This document shows, one piece after another, positions 12,581 through 23,026 of a DNA stretch of 64,000 nt. Origin of the DNA: Lactifluus volemus (Eukaryota > Basidiomycota > Agaricomycetes > Russulales > Russulaceae); NCBI GenBank assembly GCA_022376515.1, contig WTXI01000007.1, positions 682,001 through 746,000 on the forward strand, written 5' to 3'. Made by a program: the position numbers and the translations under genes. Under the pieces are notes generated by a model. The model had not been told where the DNA came from. It saw nothing but the letters and a program-made list of their open reading frames with translations, and did no database searches. Numbering within the stretch: position 1 is the first letter of the stretch; every line of letters begins with the position of its first letter.

Positions 12581-12845
12581 GACTAGCGCAGGATCCTGGA
12601 TAGAGAAGAATTAGGAAGAAAGATAGAATGAAGAGGAGAATGGAACGTATAAAGGCGAGCGAAACCGACCGCCAATCGTTGGTATCCGCTGTTCTGGGGC
12701 ATAGGGCGTGGATTATGTAATCAATTCGCATCACTGTTTGTAAGCAGGGGTCAGGGCACTTGTTACGCGTGACGTCAGACCCTCACGTTTATCACGTGGT
12801 CTTTCACCCACTTGTCCATGTGTTGTCGCGTTTTGAATCGTTCAA
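12581..12845. promoter_or_regulatory. Divergent CRM1 / SPC24 promoter with ACGCGT and TGACGTCA
   Basis: The 265-bp gap between two divergent starts has an ACGCGT (12765-12770) that overlaps by one base a perfect CRE-like palindrome TGACGTCA (12770-12777), and a CACGTG at about 12793-12799. ACGCGT is the binding core of fungal MBF-type cell-cycle regulators, which would suit a kinetochore gene; function here is inferred. Confidence 0.45.
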
Positions 12846-13643
12846 ATGGCTCTCGACAGCTTTCATGAGGTGATGTGCGTATATTCCCCTTTCTATAACT
12901 ATATCTAATATAACTGGCTACAGAGAGAACATTCGAAGCATTACAGACCTCGTCGACCCTGAACCTGACTGCCAAACGATCACTGCCATTCATGACCAGA
13001 TAGACAAGGAAACTACAGAGCGAAGGAAGGAGCTGGAACAAGCTCACGCGAACCTGAAAGGTCTGTCTCCTTTTATCGACCTCTAGCATTATCTGATCCG
13101 ATGTATCTCAGCCCTTGCACGTATCCTTGATACCGCCCGCACCTCCTCTACGCGTCCTCCCGGTGTGCCTTCTGCAGAGCAACACGCGGACAACCTGAAA
13201 CGCCTTCAACATACGAAGATATCCCTTTCCAAGGCCCTTAACGATGCAGAGAGCACCGTCGCGAACAAACATTCGGAGCTCAAGCGACTCAAGGACGACC
13301 TCCGCCAGTTGGAAGAGAGTGATCCTGCCGCAGAGCACGAGCTCGACGGAAGTGCGTGAGTACCACAGTTTGTCCGCGCTCCGTTGTAATTATTTTTTTT
13401 GCTGACACGATTGACTAGTTTGCGGTTACAAATATACCAAGGTCTTGGAATCGAACCGATTCTCGACGAGAAAGGTAATCTCGATCGCGTGCTAGTTGGT
13501 GAGTATTCTGCTGTATCGTGCAATTTACCAACTATATTGGTTGTGCAGAGAGCATGTCTCGTGATATACATGTGGTGAAATGGAACAACAACATTCCGGA
13601 AGAGGATCTCGTCGAACAGGTTTGGAGGTTAAGCTTATTGTGA
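12846..13643 (+). CDS. SPC24: Kinetochore protein Spc24 (NDC80 complex)
   Basis: Spc24 dimerises with Spc25 and anchors the NDC80 complex to the inner kinetochore. Five exons (12846-12874, 12924-13060, 13112-13355, 13419-13498, 13549-13643) sum to 585 nt and 194 residues, the usual size. The N-terminal and middle parts are coiled coil (KETTERRKELEQAHANLK and an alternating leucine/charged stretch about residues 60-130). The C-terminal globular domain has the family signature LRLQIYQGLGIEPILDEKGN, followed by HVVKWNN. All introns are GT-AG and the frame is intact. Identification rests on the C-terminal signature plus architecture. NUF2, a partner in the same complex, lies about 7.5 kb downstream. 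Confidence 0.86.
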
Positions 13644-13853
13644 TCATGGTTTCAAGTTATTCGCCTACAAGACGATGTAGCGTGGTTATTACAATGCTGA
13701 AAGTTGACTACGCCTGTACACCCCAAACGTGAAGGTATCTCAAATTTTTTATAATACGATGGAAAAAAATTCGAAGACCATGCATAAATATTATGTGCCC
13801 ATCATATCACCGTATAATGTTTCCAAGTTATGGAACTGACTAGAGCACCCACA

Positions 13854-16510
13854 TCAGCTATGATCAGTTACGGTGAGGAGCATACCCACTTCCACCTCCG
13901 CTTTCACGGACCAGATGTGTCGTTGATCCTTGACACAAATCTCCCGGATCTTCGCCTCAATCGCATTCTTCTTGACTTTATGTGTCTTTAGATCCAAATG
14001 TAGAGCTTCAACGAGGGAGATCAAGCTACTCGTGCCCATATTAGCAACTTTCTCTTTGAGGAACGGAATGTGAGCATCAGGAAAGGGGTTCTTGGGTGCT
14101 GCTCGTGGACGCTTTGCCTGCTGCTGCTGCTGATCACCGTTCGCATGAGTAGACGACGCAGGTTGGGAGGCTGGTAAGTTCGAATTGAGATGAGGCGGCA
14201 AGGCTGGTACGACGAATTGCGGCTGAGGCTTTACCCCCGAAGTTGAAGCGGTGGACGAGGACGCGGCATTTCGCACATCTACTGGGACTGAGACATAGGT
14301 GAACGGGTCAAGGGGATATGGCGTATCTTTTACACGCGAGTTAGCGGCAAGAGCAAACGCGATTCGGTTAGAAAGCTCACCGTTGAACAGCTGGATCCGA
14401 TATTGATTCAGTGGTTCGTACTGACAATGGCCGATCTCACTCTCCCAGCATGGGCCCTTGATAAAGGGAACGAGCGGTACCACAACTTTCCGCTTCTTTG
14501 TCTTGGCTTCGGTGACCGTCTCCTTCTCCTTCTCTGCCTTACGCTTGCTCTTGCCGCCTTCTGGTACAAGTGGAAACGGGAAGGCGTCCATGCCCTCGCG
14601 CTCTTCGACGGGCGTTGCTGGCTCTTCGTCGTCACCGTCCACGAGCCAGCCGTCCAGGTCATCAGATTCCTCTGAATCGTCCCGTTCATCATCCGAATCT
14701 CCCAGTATATCGTCCCCTCCTCCCTCTCCTCTTCACCCCATTCTTCACCGCTGTCGTATGCATAGTCGATCGCAATGTCATCTCGCGCAAATGGTCTGCG
14801 CGGTTTGATCAGCCGTGAACGCTTCGTGAATGTTCCAAAGTAGCCCGGGCGTTCATCCTTGTGGAATATAAGAACTTTTGCCGGGTCCGCTGCGATCTTG
14901 TAGCCCTGAGAGGAGAGCGCGGACTGCTGCAGTGTCACCAGACACTTCAGCTTCCGAAAGCTGGGCCATTATGGAGCGAATACTATCCTGAGAACAAGAT
15001 CCGCTAGGCAAGGATGGGCATCCAGATAGCACATGGCGTAAGTGTGCTAAAATCATTCATTTAACGAATCGCAACCACCACAGCGAAGAAAAGACGACCT
15101 CTCGGGCTCGCACTTGGGCTAGGCTCTGGCTCGCTCATCTCGACATCGTGAATTCGGTATCGTCCTCATCAATGACAATCACGTTCACTTGCTTTCGTTT
15201 CGCGTCCCGGAACCAGTTCAGAGGCGCAAGCTCTGCGTCCTTTTTGATCACAAAGGGTTTGAATACCCTGTCAAACTCTGACAGCGTTTTCGAAGAGGAG
15301 GGTATGGGACCCTTAGATGGAGACGTCGTGGTGGATGATGTTTTGGGCTTCCCAAAGAAACTTGCCATTATTGACCTAGCCTTTTCTTGGGACTCCTTGT
15401 CTTTCCTCTCTTTCTCTGCTTTAACAGCCTTTTTTTCAAGCCGCTCCTTTTCCTACACTGAATAAGGAACACGGTCATGGTGTCAGTGAAACTAAAGAAG
15501 CCAACCTTTGCTGCTCTTTCTAAAGCCCGTTCTGGATTGATAGCCCCCTTTGATCGGCTTGCCTTTCGTGCTATCATCTGATTTTCGTCGCCACCAGCAC
15601 TAAGCATTCCCTCTGTCAGATTATCATCTGAAGCAGCCGCAGCTGGGGGCGTCTCGTTTGACGAGGCACAGAGTAAGGGTTGAGGTTTCGCTGGCGAATT
15701 GAGACCGCCTTTCACCCCAAGCAATGCGTTCCGTTCGCCAATAGGAAGGGCATCAAAAATTGTTTGGAGGACCTTCTTATACTAAAACCGATGTGAATGA
15801 GTATGGAATAAATTTTCAATAACTCACCTGGATTCGGTCTGCCAATCTGGTCTCGACTTTTTCACGAGATATCCTCGGGAGGAAGCCGAGATATTCCTGT
15901 TTCAACTCCCACCGCCAAACGCAGAGTGCTGCGGGGATCTTTGTGGGAGCAGAGTCGATCCCGTAGTTAACGCGGGTCGCGAGCAGTTTCACTACATCTT
16001 CAATGACGCCGAGTGGGAGGATAGAGGCCGAGCAGTCGACATCATCTCCACCGTCCGGAGCCAGCTCCTGCTGCACATGTTTCGACAAGCCAGTGATTGT
16101 TTTGTCACTGAGAGGGGATTTATTCTGGGTCTGAAGTATGTGTGTGTGTTGTTGCGCACCTTTCTTGGGTGAATTTAGCAATGAGCGGCCAGTAACGTTG
16201 GGGCATTTCAGTCAATGGAGGTTCCTGGCGCTGCGTCCGCGACTCAAGCCATTCCCTAAAACCGACCATCTCTACGCCGCGTCGAGGTCAGTCGTAAAAC
16301 TCATGTTATATTGAATCACGCACCTTGCATGGTCTCGGTCATCTTCTCGAATGACATGGGTTTCTGTCTGAAAATCACCTTCCCATTTTTGATCTCCACC
16401 TCGTTTGGTTTTGCCTGTCGTTCTGCCGAGAGGCCTGATAGTCTTAGGGGCTCTTCACCGACCCGAAAGTGCATGCTCACCTGCAGACGGGGGAGGGTCA
16501 CGAGGCTCAT
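13854..16510 (-). CDS. Chromatin assembly factor 1 large subunit (CAF-1 p150/Cac1), with apparent frameshifts
   Basis: Histone H3-H4 chaperone subunit that deposits nucleosomes behind the replication fork through PCNA. The N-terminus carries EIKNGKVIFRQKPMSFEKM, the conserved start of fungal CAF-1 p150. A Lys/Glu-rich stretch (KAEKERKDKESQEKARS) leads into a short motif MASFFGKP resembling a PCNA-binding box. The central acidic block contains DERPGYFGTFTKRS, diagnostic of the family, then EEWGEEEREEG and DLDGWLVDGDDEE, and a basic C-terminal region. At least three one-base frame changes interrupt it: about 15147 (between DDTEF and DVEMSEPEPS), about 14900-14930 and 14714-14717 (a four-G run where five would restore the frame). 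Conserved sequence continues across each, so sequencing error is more likely than decay. Confidence 0.82.
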
Positions 16511-16734
16511 CTGACTCTGGGTATGAATCAGTACGCGTAATATGAACGCACAAAGACCTACGTACCCGTCATCGCTGGTATAGACGCGTTAATACCTAGT
16601 TACTGTATTGCGGTAGTGAATCAAGCTGGCGCGTGGACGAGCAGCCACAAACGCGTGTGTAATTCTCTCACGCGGTTGTTTATCTGAATAAATAGAAATC
16701 AAACGCGTCTAGAAATTGTAACCTCCGATTTAGC
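16511..16734. promoter_or_regulatory. Divergent CAF-1 / RFC promoter with four ACGCGT (MCB) sites
   Basis: Four ACGCGT hexamers fall in 224 bp: 16533-16538, 16584-16589, 16651-16656 and 16703-16708. Partial GGCGCG and CACGCG cores lie near 16627 and 16669. ACGCGT is the MluI cell-cycle box bound by MBF (Swi6/Mbp1 type) complexes that drive G1/S transcription of replication genes in yeasts. Both flanking genes act in S phase, so co-regulation by an MBF-like factor is a reasonable inference. Confidence 0.7.
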
Positions 16735-18161
16735 ATGGCAGCCAACTTCTTTCAGACGCGAGGACCGAGCAAAAACAAGTCTGGAAAGGAGAAGGAACTC
16801 GTACCAAGTCCAACTTTGCAACCATGGGTCGAAAAATAGTGAGTTCATCCCGTTATGGTGCATTTACTGGACTGTATGGACTGAGCAAATCAAAAGTCGA
16901 CCTGCAACCATTGATGACGTATCATCTCAGGAGCATATAGTTTCGGTATTGCAAAAGACGCTCTCATCTACCAACGTGCGCTCGCTCGCGTCTTTTCGCG
17001 GTTTTGCCTCACCTGCGCAGTAGCTCCCACACATGCTATTTTATGGCCCCCCAGGAACGGGGAAAACATCCACCATTCTTGCTCTCTCGCGTCAGCTGTT
17101 TGGGTACGCCTTTGCTGCAGAAACTCCGTTGATTTGCGATCTTGACGCTCATCAGTCCCGACAACTTCCGCGCGCGAGTCCTGGAACTAAACGCTTCTGA
17201 CGAGCGTGGTATATCCATTGTGCGCGAAAAGGTTAAGAATTTTGCCCGCCAAACACCGCGCGCAGAAACTGTGGCGTCTGACGGGAAGAAATATCCATGT
17301 CCACCCTACAAGATCATCATCTTAGACGAAGCGGACAGTATGACACAAGACGCACAAGCGGCCCTACGCCGAATCATGGAGAACTATGCGCGCATAACGC
17401 GGTTTTGTTTAGTCTGCAACTACGTTACAAGGTGTGTTTGTCGCCCGTATCATACTTTCTGGCATGAACCTGGCACCAAGAATCATTGAACCTCTCGCAT
17501 CTCGATGCTCAAAGTTTCGGTTCAAGCCTCTCGACTCTTCGTCAGCAAGAGAACGTCTCGAGTACATTGCAGCTGTTGAACAGGTTCCAGTGGACCACGC
17601 TGTCATTTCCACCCTCGTTTCTACATCTTCGGGCGACTTACGACGAGCCATCACCTATCTACAATCAGCCGCACGACTTTCAGGCGCAACCGACCCCCCG
17701 ACCCCCATTCTTCCCGAAGACATCCAAGAGATAGCAGGTGTAGTTCCCGATGCCGTTGTACGGAGGTTTGCACGGATCCTCGGAGTCGACGTACCTCTCG
17801 ATGGAAGCGGGGATGAAGATGTCGAGATGGGCGATACTACATCACCAGCCACAGGGACTAACCTTCGCGGTTTTGATCTTATCCGGGGATCAGTCAAAAC
17901 GCTGATTCGAGAGGGTTATTCCGCATCACAGATATTAACTCAGGTTTGTACCATGGACTTATCTCTATTTCAACAGCTTACTCAGATATCTGTTCCCAGC
18001 TCCATGGTATCATCGTTGAGCACCAAACATTGACCGGGCGACAAAAATCCGCTTGTGCACTCATCATGGCAGAAGCAGATAAAGCTTTGTGTGATGGTGC
18101 AGACGAAGAGCTTTGGGTTCTGGAGGTAGCATTGCGGATCCACAAGGCCATCACACCGTAG
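16735..18161 (+). CDS. RFC2: Replication factor C subunit (yeast Rfc2 / human RFC4 type)
   Basis: AAA+ clamp-loader subunit that opens PCNA onto primer-template junctions. Reads in order: LQPWVEK then [14 protein letters not shown] (RFC box II), [20 protein letters not shown] (Walker A), [33 protein letters not shown] (Walker B, DEAD form), [11 protein letters not shown] and [17 protein letters not shown] (sensor 1 and the SRC arginine-finger motif). The C-terminal collar has [16 protein letters not shown] and [18 protein letters not shown]. Introns are short GT-AG (for example 17430-17481, cut between the two bases AG and A of an Arg codon). No frame break. The SRC motif and the EKVKNFA segment place it with Rfc2/RFC4. 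Divergent from the CAF-1 gene with shared MCB sites. Confidence 0.92.
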
Positions 18162-18321
18162 TTAGCACAGTTCGTTGGAGGCTAGATATCCCTTCCGTAG
18201 CCAGTATTGAGAGGTCATTTATTGGAGTACTGTAGTTCCAGACAATAACAACAAAAATCACGCTAAAGTGCGCTCACGGCCATGGTACGAGTTTTCAAAA
18301 CCCACAGCTGCAATAATATGG

Positions 18322-18820
18322 TCACGGTTTGGGTTGGTCTGCCCAAATAGGTTTTGCAGACTCCGGGTCCAGCTGTGAGGATATTCAAGATACAAGTGCG
18401 ATAAGAAACTAGTTTGACCGTGAAACCCACCTGGGTGTTTTTTTGCCGCTTCATACTTTCTTCAAAAGCCTCCCTCGCTCGTCGATTTTCGTCGACCTTC
18501 CGCCTGAGGTCAGGTGCCATAGCCTTGGGACGTCGTGTCATTGGAAGGGAGTTACTCTATGGAACAATTGAACTCACATTATATGTCTCCTCCGGAGTTG
18601 GGACTGTCGCTATTAACGATCGCATGGCTCAATCAACGTGGTCAGCATCAAATCACCAAAATCCAACTCACCGCGCAACAAGACATAGCCTAATCCCATA
18701 ACTTTGAGCGTGTCATACAATTGAACATGAGTTGAAGTGTAGGGAAACTGGCCATGAAATGAAGTGCATACTTCCTGCGCTGACGACTGATAGTTGAAAC
18801 CAAGGCATCTTTCCAGACAT
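18322..18820 (-). CDS. CBP4: Cytochrome b mRNA-processing/assembly factor Cbp4
   Basis: Small mitochondrial inner-membrane protein that helps assemble cytochrome b into complex III. Spliced exons give VQLYDTLKVMGLGYVLLR (single membrane segment), then ATVPTPEETYN, AMAPDLRRKVDENRRAREAF (the charged helix typical of Cbp4), KRQKNTQ and finally LDPESAKPIWADQPKP before TGA (18324-18322). The PTPEE..N.MAP.L pattern and the Pro-Ile-Trp near the end match fungal Cbp4. Introns: about 18675-18616, about 18578-18522 (ends CCAAG) and about 18429-18372. The first exon is less sure; ATG at 18820-18818 with a short intron before FPYTST is my preferred start. Convergent with RFC2, divergent from the ING gene about 106 bp away. 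Confidence 0.75.
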
Positions 18821-18926
18821 TGTGGTTTGCCTGCTCCGAGTCTAAGATGGCGTGAACTGGTGAAATACAGAGGGAAGTATTTTACGTAATGCAACTACCC
18901 CTCGCTCGCTAGGTTTAATCTGCCCA

Positions 18927-20481
18927 ATGACTCGCAGTAGCAAGCGAAAACGTGCCACACGCATACAAGCCAACAACCCTAATGAAGATGACGAAGTGGA
19001 TGTAGTTTCTGCACCAGAAGATGACGGAGAACCAGATCTAGGTGCAAAAGGACGTGAAAGCTCGCAGGAAAATGGAAACGTGAATGGCCAGTTTGAGGTT
19101 GAAGCAGATTTATGGGATACGTTTAGAGAAGAATTTCACGAAGGTTCGCATCGTTAGTTTTATATCAATTCGTGGCTAACTGAACGAACAGCGGTGGAAC
19201 AGCTCCCTCTGTACTTGCATCGGTCGTACGCGTTACTACGCGAGTTGGACGAACAAGTCACAGGCAAGTTTCTCCCGAACTCGACTCAAACATCAGGTGA
19301 TCACGTCGCGAAAACGTTTACAGGGCATTATAACGAGATACTTCCTTCTTTGCAGAGGTATATTCGACTGCGTCGTTCTTTGGCAGGCCAACAAGATTCA
19401 GGGACGAGCAAAGAGCAAAGTCCTCGGCCCAAGTTGGAGGATGTTAATCCGGATGGAGATGCTATCCAGGCTGAGGACTCTATGCAGACACTCGGACTTC
19501 AGAAATGGCTTCTGGTGAGTGCGTTTTGTGGTATACCTACACGTTTTCAATACCGATTGCGAATGCTAGCAGGCGCAGGCGCCACTCGCGAAGTCCTGCG
19601 ACATCTTGGTTGGTTGGTGGAGGAGGTCGTCCGTGGTTCTCAAGAAAAGGTTGGCCTTGCGCAAGCTGCTTATGACTCGGTGTGTCATCTCGCCCACCCT
19701 TTCCCCAGAGCGTTGACCGTCGACACCCGTCTCCAAGGTCGACAGACACATACGACTTCTTGATCAGTCCATTCGGGAACAAGAGATGTCCATCTCCTTT
19801 GGTCTCCGCCAAGGCACACACCCTTCTCTCCTCCCCGACCTTGCCGCTCCCTCACGCTGGGCCCGCGCCACACGCGTGACGCACAGCCCCATTCCGGGCC
19901 TCAGTGACGACGAGGATCTCTCAGCCGCGGGAATCAACCCAAGTAGCGAGGTCACTATTGGGATGGCGACGGGAAATGATGCATCCCGCGGTCCCGCCTC
20001 GTCGAAGAAGGGCAAGAAGAGCAAGAAGAGAAAGTTGGACAGGGCGATCGGAGAGGCGGAAGGCGCCTCTGCGTCCACCGCACCTGCCGTACGGAGCGTG
20101 AGGCTCAAAGTACCGCCGTTGGGCCTCGCAACACAAGGCGATGCAGCAGCAGACCCCAACGAACCAAAGTATTGTTACTGCAATAGGGTGTCGTTTGGTA
20201 ACGTGAGGCTGTGGTTTCGTCCCACCTGAACATGCACGTTAATACCTTGTTTTTTTTTTTCAGATGGTAGCTTGCGACTACCCTCAATGCAAGCGTGAAT
20301 GGGTACGTTTGTTTCTAGTAACAGCCATTCCTTTCCACACTCACGACCTTAAACCCTGCAGTTTCATCTCGACTGTTTAGGTCTGAAAGAGGAACCACAA
20401 TCACGAACGTGGTACTGCCGAGATTGCGAGCCGCTCGTACGAAAGGCTGAGTCTACCAGCTCAAGAAGGAGAGGGCGATAA
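18927..20481 (+). CDS. ING-family PHD-finger protein (Yng1/Yng2/Pho23-like)
   Basis: Chromatin reader subunit of histone acetyltransferase or deacetylase complexes; the PHD finger binds H3 trimethylated on K4. N-terminal acidic/basic leader (TRSSKRKRATRIQ), then the ING helical region: YLHRSYALLRELDEQVTGKF, EILPSLQRYIRLRRS, EKVGLAQAAYDSVDRHIRLL. A lysine-rich linker (SSKKGKKSKKRKLDR) precedes the PHD finger at the C-terminus: KYCYCNRVSFG, MVACDYPQCKREW, FHLDCLGL, TWYCRDCE, which supplies the C4HC3 zinc ligands. Exons join in frame when the intron after KWLLV uses the donor GTGCGT at about 19517. Stop TAA at 20479-20481. Which of the three fungal ING paralogues it is cannot be decided by eye. 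Confidence 0.88.
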
Positions 20482-21094
20482 GTATGTGTCAACCACCGTG
20501 GCTGGTCCCCTGTAGAATCAATCGACGACATCCCGTTTTTGTATCTGGATGTACATTGCTTTAATTTGTAATCTACTTCGTTGCATCATCTCGTTTTTCC
20601 GTCGTACCGTTGCAACCGATGGGCATGGCGCCGTCCAGCTACCTCAGTACCGTCCTCGCCTCGTAAGGTCATAGGTATAGTTTGACATGCTATCGCTGAG
20701 AATAGCTACCCGTATCCAACTAGGAACTACAATGAAGAGTGCTGAAGTCATGCGTCGTTAGTCCTCTCTTTCCTTCAAAATCCTCTGGCTCTTCCCCTTT
20801 CCCGCGGTGGCGTACTCTCCCTCTCTCATTTTCGCCATTGTCAACTGAACTTTCCCACCTCCCTGTCCCCTTCACGCTCCGTCCGGACTGGCCCGCGCGC
20901 CGCGCAGGGTGCACAATAATCCGTGAAGAGCCTCTGCCAAAGTTGACGAGCTCGACGGACCCTCGCCCTTCTCAAGGAGACACTCCTGGTCCGGAAGGGG
21001 TGGAGCTTGAGAGGGGGACCGTAGCTGCTACAGCCTCAAACGGAGGAGACCTGCAACCCCAGTTTCTTGGCTATAGTCTCCATGTATGCAGCTT

Positions 21095-22837
21095 TCAGGT
21101 ATACATCTCAGCTATTGGTCCAACTGGTGGCGGGCCATCCACTTACACGTCCGATTTCGAAGCGCCCAGTAACCAGCAAGCAATTCGCTGAGCTCCGCCT
21201 CGCTGCGTTTGAGGTGCTCGGCCATCTACACAAAGTCACAACAGAGATGAAAGGTCACGACGCTGCACAAGTGGAGATTGAAGAAGCCTCGATGGGGGGA
21301 CTAACCCTGCGTTCAATTTCGTCCGCTTCTGCACGGAGCTCTTCATTATGCTTATCGGTGTCCCTCCTTTCCATAGCCATGCTTTGGTATTCTTCCTCGA
21401 GCCGCTCGATCGCTTGTTGACTTGCAATGCGCTTCTCCTCAACATGCCGCTGGCCGCGTTCGATTCTCTCACGCGCGTTAGCTAGCTGAGTCGCAAGGTG
21501 CTAAACATCGTGACCGTCAATGTAAAGCAGCGTTGATCAGTTCAAGGAATACTGACCTCAGCCCTAAGTAAGCTTCCTTTCCGTTCGTTCCTTTGCTTCT
21601 CGTGACTGTCACGACTATCGACCAGCAACTTCTCTGCAGCTCCGAGGGCGAGCGTTTCCTTTTCCAAGGTCTGCAGTTGCTCGACACTTGCGCGGAAATC
21701 CTGGGCAGAGGGTCTGAGTCGTGTACGAGACTCCATGAACAAGAGTGCAACACCTTTTCGATGTTTAGCAAGGCTGAAACCTTCGACTGGAGCTCGTCAA
21801 TTGTGGCCTGTCTGGACAGGAAGGCCCTCTTGTCTTCGTTCGCAGTGCTGCCCATGGCAGATATGGTCCGTCGGATTCGTTCCGGCGACTGCACAATCCG
21901 AGCGCGGACTCGGGAAACCCCATCCGTAGCGAGCGCAGCGTCGGCACAAATGCTTTCCTGTGTGTACCGAGTGTTGGTATATGTCAGAGCAGCCGAAAGA
22001 TGTCGTCAGACCTTTCTCTGAACCAAACCAGCCTTCTCGGCTTTGAGCGATCCAATGTCTTCCAGTAGCCTCGTTTGCGTCTCCTTGTATGCGATGAGTT
22101 GCGATGTTATAGACGCGTTTTCTTGTCGTATATCATCAAGTCTAGGCTCGTCTTCTGCTAGTTTTGCCCTAAAGAGTGCCATTAGGTATGATTAACGGAG
22201 AGATAACTAAGGAACGCACTTGAGTTGTGCCAACTGCTCCTCAAGTCTAGCCCGCTCGTGGGCCGTGCTCTCGCGATCCTGAATCAGATCTGCCGCCTTC
22301 CCGCGAAGTTTTGTGACGAGCGACAAGGATTGTTCGGAAAACTTGACGAAATTGATGAAGGCAGAGAGAATAAGACGCGTTCGTTCCGCGGTGGGAGCGA
22401 AGATGTCTTTGCTACTGAAATCTGGCACCTTTGCCGCATCTGCGAGACGTACTCTACGTGCAGTTAGACATTTAAGACTAGCACGGGCGGAAAGGGCATA
22501 CATGTGGTAGATCAGGAAGTTACTGCTGATTGCTGGAGTGTACAAGTCCTGCGGTTGAGTTAGACGATGGTCGAAGAACTCGGTGGAAGGAACACACCGC
22601 ATTAGGCTCATCGAGAGAAAAAAGGGCGGATTGAACGGGGTCTTGAAGAGAGTCCTCATCTAAGCCGACGACTTGGTGTAGACAAGCACTGTAGATACTT
22701 AACACGAACTCTGGGGATGGCCTGACGAGTTGCTGATGAGTAACAGAGAGACCCCAGCCATCGAGGGAGTCAATGATGTCAGCGCTTCCCATGTTTGGGT
22801 ACCAATATTGCTTTGCATTCTTGTCTGATTGATTCAT
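21095..22837 (-). CDS. NUF2: Kinetochore protein Nuf2 (NDC80 complex)
   Basis: Nuf2 pairs with Ndc80/Hec1 and binds microtubules. N-terminal calponin-homology domain: YWYPNMGSADIIDSLDGWGL, VRPSPEFVLSIYSACLHQVV, then VPDFSSKDIFAPTAERTRLI and LSAFINFVKFSEQSL, the conserved end of the Nuf2 CH fold. The remainder is coiled coil (DRESTAHERARLEEQLAQLK; ANARERIERGQRHVEEKRIA; LEEEYQSMAMERRDTDKHNE; MAEHLKRSEAELSELLAGYW). The stop is TGA at 21097-21095 after SEMYT, reached through short introns at about 21312-21229 and 21159-21110. Exons found in all three frames are explained by splicing and I saw no frame break. Convergent with the ING gene; divergent from the RecQ gene. Confidence 0.9.
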
Positions 22838-23026
22838 GGTTTATGTTCGATGGATGAGAGCTGTATCTGTACTGAGCTGACGTGACGGTTCGAGGTAAAC
22901 CACGTGACCGTGATAAATGGACGCGTCGATGGCAAAATTAACTTTGTTGACGTCGTGTGTACGTTATCGATTCAAGACACCGTCTCTCGCTTAATTATAT
23001 GCCACCTTTAATCTTTACCACCACCC
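22838..23026. promoter_or_regulatory. Divergent NUF2 / RecQ promoter with one ACGCGT
   Basis: 189 bp between two divergent starts with ACGCGT at 22921-22926 and a CACGTGAC at about 22901-22908. This is a third MCB-type hexamer in a promoter of a chromosome-cycle gene pair in this block. Function inferred from the motif only. Confidence 0.4.

Noticed and set aside
20739..21191. 150-codon plus-strand open frame
   Set aside because: Overlaps the 3' exons of NUF2 on the other strand and looks like an antisense shadow.
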